43,040 nt of DNA from a bacterium. Lineage in GTDB: Bacteria > CLD3. Below, in pieces: positions 39,369-43,040 of the stretch. The position numbers and the translations under genes are program-made. Under the pieces are notes generated by a model that ran no database searches, had not been told where the DNA came from, and saw only the letters and a program-made list of their open reading frames with translations. The first letter of the stretch is position 1. Each line of letters opens with the position of its first letter. Where the stretch lies: assembly GCA_020850775.1 (NCBI GenBank), contig JADZEA010000181.1:1-43040 (forward strand), written 5' to 3'.

Positions 39369-41624
39369 CTAAGTATTTTTAGTTTTGCACTGCGGACACT
39401 CAACAAACGTTCCATCCTTAGTAACCTTTTCTGTAAGGTAAGAATTTCCACAATTTTTACAAGTTTCATTAATTACTTTATCCCAGGAAACAAAATCACA
39501 TTCCGGATAATTTTCACAGCCATAAAAATTTTTACCTCGTTTGCTTCTTTTGGAAACAACTTTCCTGCCACACTTCGGGCAATCCGTTTCAGAAGGCAGT
39601 TGAGCCGTAAAATTGCATTTCGGATAGTTTGAACAGCCGATAAACCTACCATTTTTGCCACTACGAAAGACTAAATCCTTACCACACTTTTCGCATATTT
39701 TTCCAACAAGTTCAGCTTCCTTTTTCTCTGTTTTTTTGTCTTCAAATTCTTTCGCACTCGTTCCCAAAGGTCTTGCGTAACGGCATTTAGGGAAGTTTGA
39801 ACAAGCGATAAATTTTCCGTTTCTGCTCATTTTGTAAAGCAACTCACTTCCACAATCCGGACACTTTTCGCCAACTGCTTCGTGAACTTTTTCTTTTTTA
39901 AGCTCTTTTGGGTTTGCTTTTTCAAGCGACGCACTAAAAGGTTTGTAAAAGTTTTCAAGTATTTTTACCCAATTGCTTCCATTTTCAATTTTATCAAGTT
40001 CGGTTTCCATCTCAGCTGTAAATTTCACATTGAAAACATCATTCAAAGTCTCAACTAAAATTGAAGTTACAAGTTTTCCAAGTTCAGTTGAAACCAATTT
40101 CTTTTCTTGCTTTTCAATGTAACCTCGCTCAAGGATTGTAGAAATAATGCTTGCGTAAGTGCTTGGTCTTCCAATTCCCAAAGCGTCAAGTTCCTTGATT
40201 AAACTGCTTTCAGAGAAAAAAGCAGGTGGTTTTGTAAAGTGTTGAGAAGTTACAAGCTCTTTTAAATTAAGCAAATTGCCTTCTTTCAGCGAAGGCGGAA
40301 GTTTAGGATTTTGGTTTTCAGTTTGTTCGTCTTCTTCAAAATCCTCAAAAGCAGCAAGAAATCCCTTAAATCTTAAAACTGAACCAACAGTTCTAAAAAG
40401 ATAATTTTCGCTTGCGTTAATGTTTACAGTTGTTCTGTCTTCAATTGCAGAAGCCATTTGTGAAGCTACAAAACGATTCCAAACCATTTCGTAAAGTCTG
40501 AATTGTTCTTTTGTCAGGTAGCTTTTAATTTTTTCAGGGGCTAAATCCATTGAAGTTGGTCTGATTGCTTCGTGAGCTTCTTGTGCACTTGAAGAAGATT
40601 TGTAGTAATTTGGTTTTTCCGGTAAAAAATCTTTTCCATACTTTGCTAAAATTGTATCCCTCACGGCTGAAATTGCTTCCTGTGAAATTCTTAGCGAGTC
40701 TGTTCGCATGTAAGTTATTAATCCTGTTGGAGTTCCGGTTCCAACTTCAAAACCTTCGTAAAGTTGTTGGGCAATTGCCATTGTTTGTTTTGACGAAAAG
40801 CGAAGCCTTTTTGCACCTTCCTGTTGCAAAGTGCTTGTGATAAAAGGTGGATTTGGATTGCGTTTTACGGCTTTTTTTTCAATGCCTGAAACAATAAAAT
40901 CGTGTTTTAGAATCTCATTTTTATGGAATTCAGCACCTTTTCCGTCCTCAATTCTGTTTTTATCCGTGTCAAGAGTTTGAGAATTAATTTTTACAAGTTT
41001 TGCCTCAAAAGGAAATTTATCTGTTTGAGTCAGAAGTTTTGCCGTGATTGACCAGTACTCAACCGGCTTAAATTTTTCTATTTCCAAATCTCGTTCAACA
41101 ATAATTCTCAGTGCAACTGACTGAACTCTTCCCGCACTCAAACCTTTGGAGATTGTTTTCCACAAAAAAGGTGAAACCTGGTAGCCAACAATCCTGTCAA
41201 GAATTCTTCGTGCTTGTTGAGCATTGACGCGGTTTTCATCAATTTTTGTTGGTTTCAGGATTGCTGAGTTAATTGCATTTTTGGTGATTTCGTTAAAAAG
41301 CACTCTAAAAATGTTTCCATTGACTTTTTCAACAACGTGGGCAACGTGCCAACCAATTGCTTCTCCTTCGCGGTCGTTATCAGTTGCGATGAATATTTTA
41401 TCGCATTTTTCAGCAAGTTCTTTGATTTGTGAGATGACTTTTGTTTTCCCGACAGAAGTTACGTACTTGGGTTTGAAACCATTTTCAATATCAACACCAA
41501 GTTCCTTCTGAGGCAAATCACGAATGTGTCCAACGGAGGAAGTTACAACGTAATCGTTTCCAAGATACTTGTTAATGGTTTTTGCTTTTGAAGGCGATTC
41601 TACAATGACTAAAGATTTTTTCAT
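39369..41624 (-). CDS. topA: DNA topoisomerase I
   Basis: 751 residues. It relaxes negative supercoils by single-strand passage. The TOPRIM domain shows 'LVIVESPSKAKTINKYLG' (5-22) and the acidic triad in 'ATDNDREGEAIGWH' (80-93). The active-site tyrosine is Y305 in 'GLITYMRTDS'. Four C4 zinc ribbons close the protein: C588-C614, C644-C670, C682-C709 and C722-C746; the first three have the topA form C-x2-C-x(16-18)-C-x(5)-C, the last is shorter (C-x2-C ... C-x2-C). The start at 41624 is followed by the standard 'KKSLVIVESP', so no extension is needed. It heads the topA-xerD pair. Confidence 0.97.
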   Translation of the reverse strand: MKKSLVIVESPSKAKTINKYLGNDYVVTSSVGHIRDLPQKELGVDIENGFKPKYVTSVGKTKVISQIKELAEKCDKIFIATDNDREGEAIGWHVAHVVEKVNGNIFRVLFNEITKNAINSAILKPTKIDENRVNAQQARRILDRIVGYQVSPFLWKTISKGLSAGRVQSVALRIIVERDLEIEKFKPVEYWSITAKLLTQTDKFPFEAKLVKINSQTLDTDKNRIEDGKGAEFHKNEILKHDFIVSGIEKKAVKRNPNPPFITSTLQQEGAKRLRFSSKQTMAIAQQLYEGFEVGTGTPTGLITYMRTDSLRISQEAISAVRDTILAKYGKDFLPEKPNYYKSSSSAQEAHEAIRPTSMDLAPEKIKSYLTKEQFRLYEMVWNRFVASQMASAIEDRTTVNINASENYLFRTVGSVLRFKGFLAAFEDFEEDEQTENQNPKLPPSLKEGNLLNLKELVTSQHFTKPPAFFSESSLIKELDALGIGRPSTYASIISTILERGYIEKQEKKLVSTELGKLVTSILVETLNDVFNVKFTAEMETELDKIENGSNWVKILENFYKPFSASLEKANPKELKKEKVHEAVGEKCPDCGSELLYKMSRNGKFIACSNFPKCRYARPLGTSAKEFEDKKTEKKEAELVGKICEKCGKDLVFRSGKNGRFIGCSNYPKCNFTAQLPSETDCPKCGRKVVSKRSKRGKNFYGCENYPECDFVSWDKVINETCKNCGNSYLTEKVTKDGTFVECPQCKTKNT

Positions 41625-41810
41625 AAATTCAATTTCAAATTAATGTTTTTCATTAGTAAGTTAATTAGAAATTGAAAATTAAGGAAAAAGATTTAGCAGA
41701 TTTTTTAATTTAACCAACTACTTGTTGGGAAAATTTAGTCGGAAACCTCACAATTTTTACGAGAGAACCTGTTTTTCTCTTTCTTTTTTGTGAACGTCTC
41801 ACTAAAGATT

Positions 41811-43040
41811 TTATTTAATCAGCACCATTTTTTTTGTTTCGCTGAAATTTTCGCTTTCAAGCCTGTAAAAATAAATTCCTGACGAAACTTTGTTGTAATT
41901 TTGGTCTTCACCGTGCCAGTTAATTTTGTAAACTCCTTTTTCCAAGTCTCCAAGTTGCCAGTTTTTTACTTCCTGACCTAAAACGTTGAAAATCCTGATT
42001 ACTGCTTTTTTGCTTGAAAAAGGAACGTAAAAACTAATCGTTGTTTTCGGGTTAAATGGATTCGGGTAATTTTGAAAAAGCTCGTAATCTTTTGTCAAAA
42101 CCTGATTTCGCGGGTCGGTTACTTCATTTTGAAGTGCGTCAAGAATGACCGCGTTGTAATTATTGCTTCCGTCGGTGTTTGTAATCCACAATCTGTTTTG
42201 AGAATCTTTAAAAGCATTTTGCACACTTTGCATTATTGCTTGTCCGTTTGCGAGTGTGTCGTAGCAACAAATAAAATTATTTCCATCAAATTTCATCAAA
42301 CCCAATGAATTTTGAATGAAACCAAACCAAATATTTCCTGCATTGTCTTCGCCAAGTACTACGGGCAAAGTTGTTAAAGGAACTTGAGTGGGTCCAAAAT
42401 CTGCATTGTAGTAGTAAGTCCAGGTTGTATCCTGGTCCCAATAAACTATTGGAAAAGTTGAATTTGGGTCGCTTGAACTTTTAGTTCCCCAAATCCCGTT
42501 TTGGTTATCAACAAGCATTGAGTAGTTCATTTGTGAGTTCCAGCCCCCATTTGGTAACGGAACCCACTTGATAAAGAGGCTTCCATCAGGGTTTATCCTG
42601 ACAAAAGAAATTCCCTGAGTAAACCAAATTTCGCCTTGCGGGCTGATTTGTAAGGAACGTGGGCCGTAAGTAGCATTTCCAAAAAGTAAAGTTGTATCAA
42701 TCGTACTCCAGTATGTTCCATCAAAAAATTGAAGCCGAAATTTTCCACTTGCAGTTTTACCGTGTGTTATCCAAACACCTCTTTGTGGCTCGTAAAAATA
42801 GGCTGATGCTGAATCAGTTGTTGCCAAACTTGAATTTGTTGAATCGTAATAAATAAAAGTTCCCGTTGTATCGTAGCGAAGAAGCCCGTTGAGAGTTGAA
42901 AACGGATAACCTCCCGTGATGTAAACTTCACCTTCGTTTGTTCCAACAAGTTCGCAAAGTATTCCAGGCATTAATGGAAGGTTTGAAGGTTTGAATTGTT
43001 GCAAAGAATCACTTCCATTCCAACGCATCGCTCCGCAAGC
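41811..43040 (-). CDS. Secreted beta-propeller protein with T9SS sorting domain (5' end outside window)
   Basis: 409 residues are visible; the frame stays open to the window's right edge, and the ATG at 43028 is internal. Repeats of the two-component-regulator propeller type are present: 'DNQNGIWGTKSS', 'EDNAGNIWFGFI', 'DSQNRLWITN', plus earlier 'TNEGEVYITGG' and 'SPQGEIWFTQG'. After the propeller comes the sorting domain: 'NYPNPFNPKTTISFYVP' to 'VSSGIYFYRLESENFSETKK'. It is very like the sorting domain of the protease at 18246, so both use the same T9SS. No enzymatic motif is seen; it may be a surface ligand-binding protein. The gap to topA (41625-41810) holds a small hairpin at 41714-41728 and nothing else recognised. 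Confidence 0.82.
   Translation of the reverse strand, partial: ACGAMRWNGSDSLQQFKPSNLPLMPGILCELVGTNEGEVYITGGYPFSTLNGLLRYDTTGTFIYYDSTNSSLATTDSASAYFYEPQRGVWITHGKTASGKFRLQFFDGTYWSTIDTTLLFGNATYGPRSLQISPQGEIWFTQGISFVRINPDGSLFIKWVPLPNGGWNSQMNYSMLVDNQNGIWGTKSSSDPNSTFPIVYWDQDTTWTYYYNADFGPTQVPLTTLPVVLGEDNAGNIWFGFIQNSLGLMKFDGNNFICCYDTLANGQAIMQSVQNAFKDSQNRLWITNTDGSNNYNAVILDALQNEVTDPRNQVLTKDYELFQNYPNPFNPKTTISFYVPFSSKKAVIRIFNVLGQEVKNWQLGDLEKGVYKINWHGEDQNYNKVSSGIYFYRLESENFSETKKMVLIK

Noticed and set aside
41714-41728. CCAAC-AACTA-type hairpin upstream of topA as terminator of the propeller gene
   Set aside because: The stem is 5 bp and the following bases are mixed A/T rather than a U-run; too weak to call.

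Overview
The window is 43 kb of AT-rich chromosome from a Gram-negative, menaquinone-using member of the Bacteroidota/Chlorobiota (FCB) group. An Ignavibacteria-like lineage fits best, but this is an inference without database support. Clues are two secreted proteins with C-terminal type IX secretion (T9SS) sorting domains (NPFNP ... SSGIYFYRL), Omp85 and other outer-membrane barrels, LptF, a type 2 isoleucyl-tRNA synthetase, HPr kinase, and promoters of the TTTG-N19/20-TAnnTTTG kind. No tRNA, rRNA, CRISPR array, phage or transposase gene was found. No gene-free stretch exceeds about 210 bases.

Layout. 1-852: end of a MATE transporter (+). 846-10458: a run of minus-strand genes, in transcription order an NTT-like carrier, a coiled-coil protein, an Omp85 barrel, a second NTT-like carrier fused to HEAT repeats, menG, a DUF1232 protein and a GNAT. 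Between the HEAT carrier and menG sits a 2.2-kb restriction-modification unit (HincII-like nuclease plus N6-adenine methylase), bounded by 56-58-bp direct repeats made from the menG leader. 10576-11796: U32/TrhP protein. 11964-15573 (-): a PqqD-like/radical SAM/ArsM-like three-domain fusion followed by perR and a 2-Cys peroxiredoxin, with a recognisable promoter and operator. 15718-20483 (+): lptF, a UPF0104-type membrane protein, a beta-sandwich protein and a secreted zinc metalloprotease. 20585-25198: an outer-membrane barrel plus TPR pair, an RluA-type pseudouridine synthase, then two minus-strand unknowns. 25395-29832 (+): a TPR protein fused to a dead AAA+ domain, an intact sigma-54 activator with a dead receiver, and a coiled-coil lipoprotein. 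30043-36063 (+): ileS, dksA/traR, lspA, rluD, an M50 site-2-protease homologue and a small membrane protein. 36093-41624 (-): topA, xerD, glpX, hpf, hprK in transcription order. 41811-43040: end of a beta-propeller T9SS protein.

Most of the window is core housekeeping: lipoprotein maturation, LPS transport, translation, tRNA/rRNA modification, carbon and ribosome-hibernation control, chromosome topology and dimer resolution. The parts that stand out are the target-duplicating RM insertion, the PqqD-rSAM-ArsM fusion beside a PerR/peroxiredoxin operon, the paired degenerate sigma-54-type regulators, the NTT/Omp85 operon, and an IleRS whose HIGH signature is GIHH.

All assignments come from reading motifs and gene order. 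No homology search, structure prediction or composition calculation was run.
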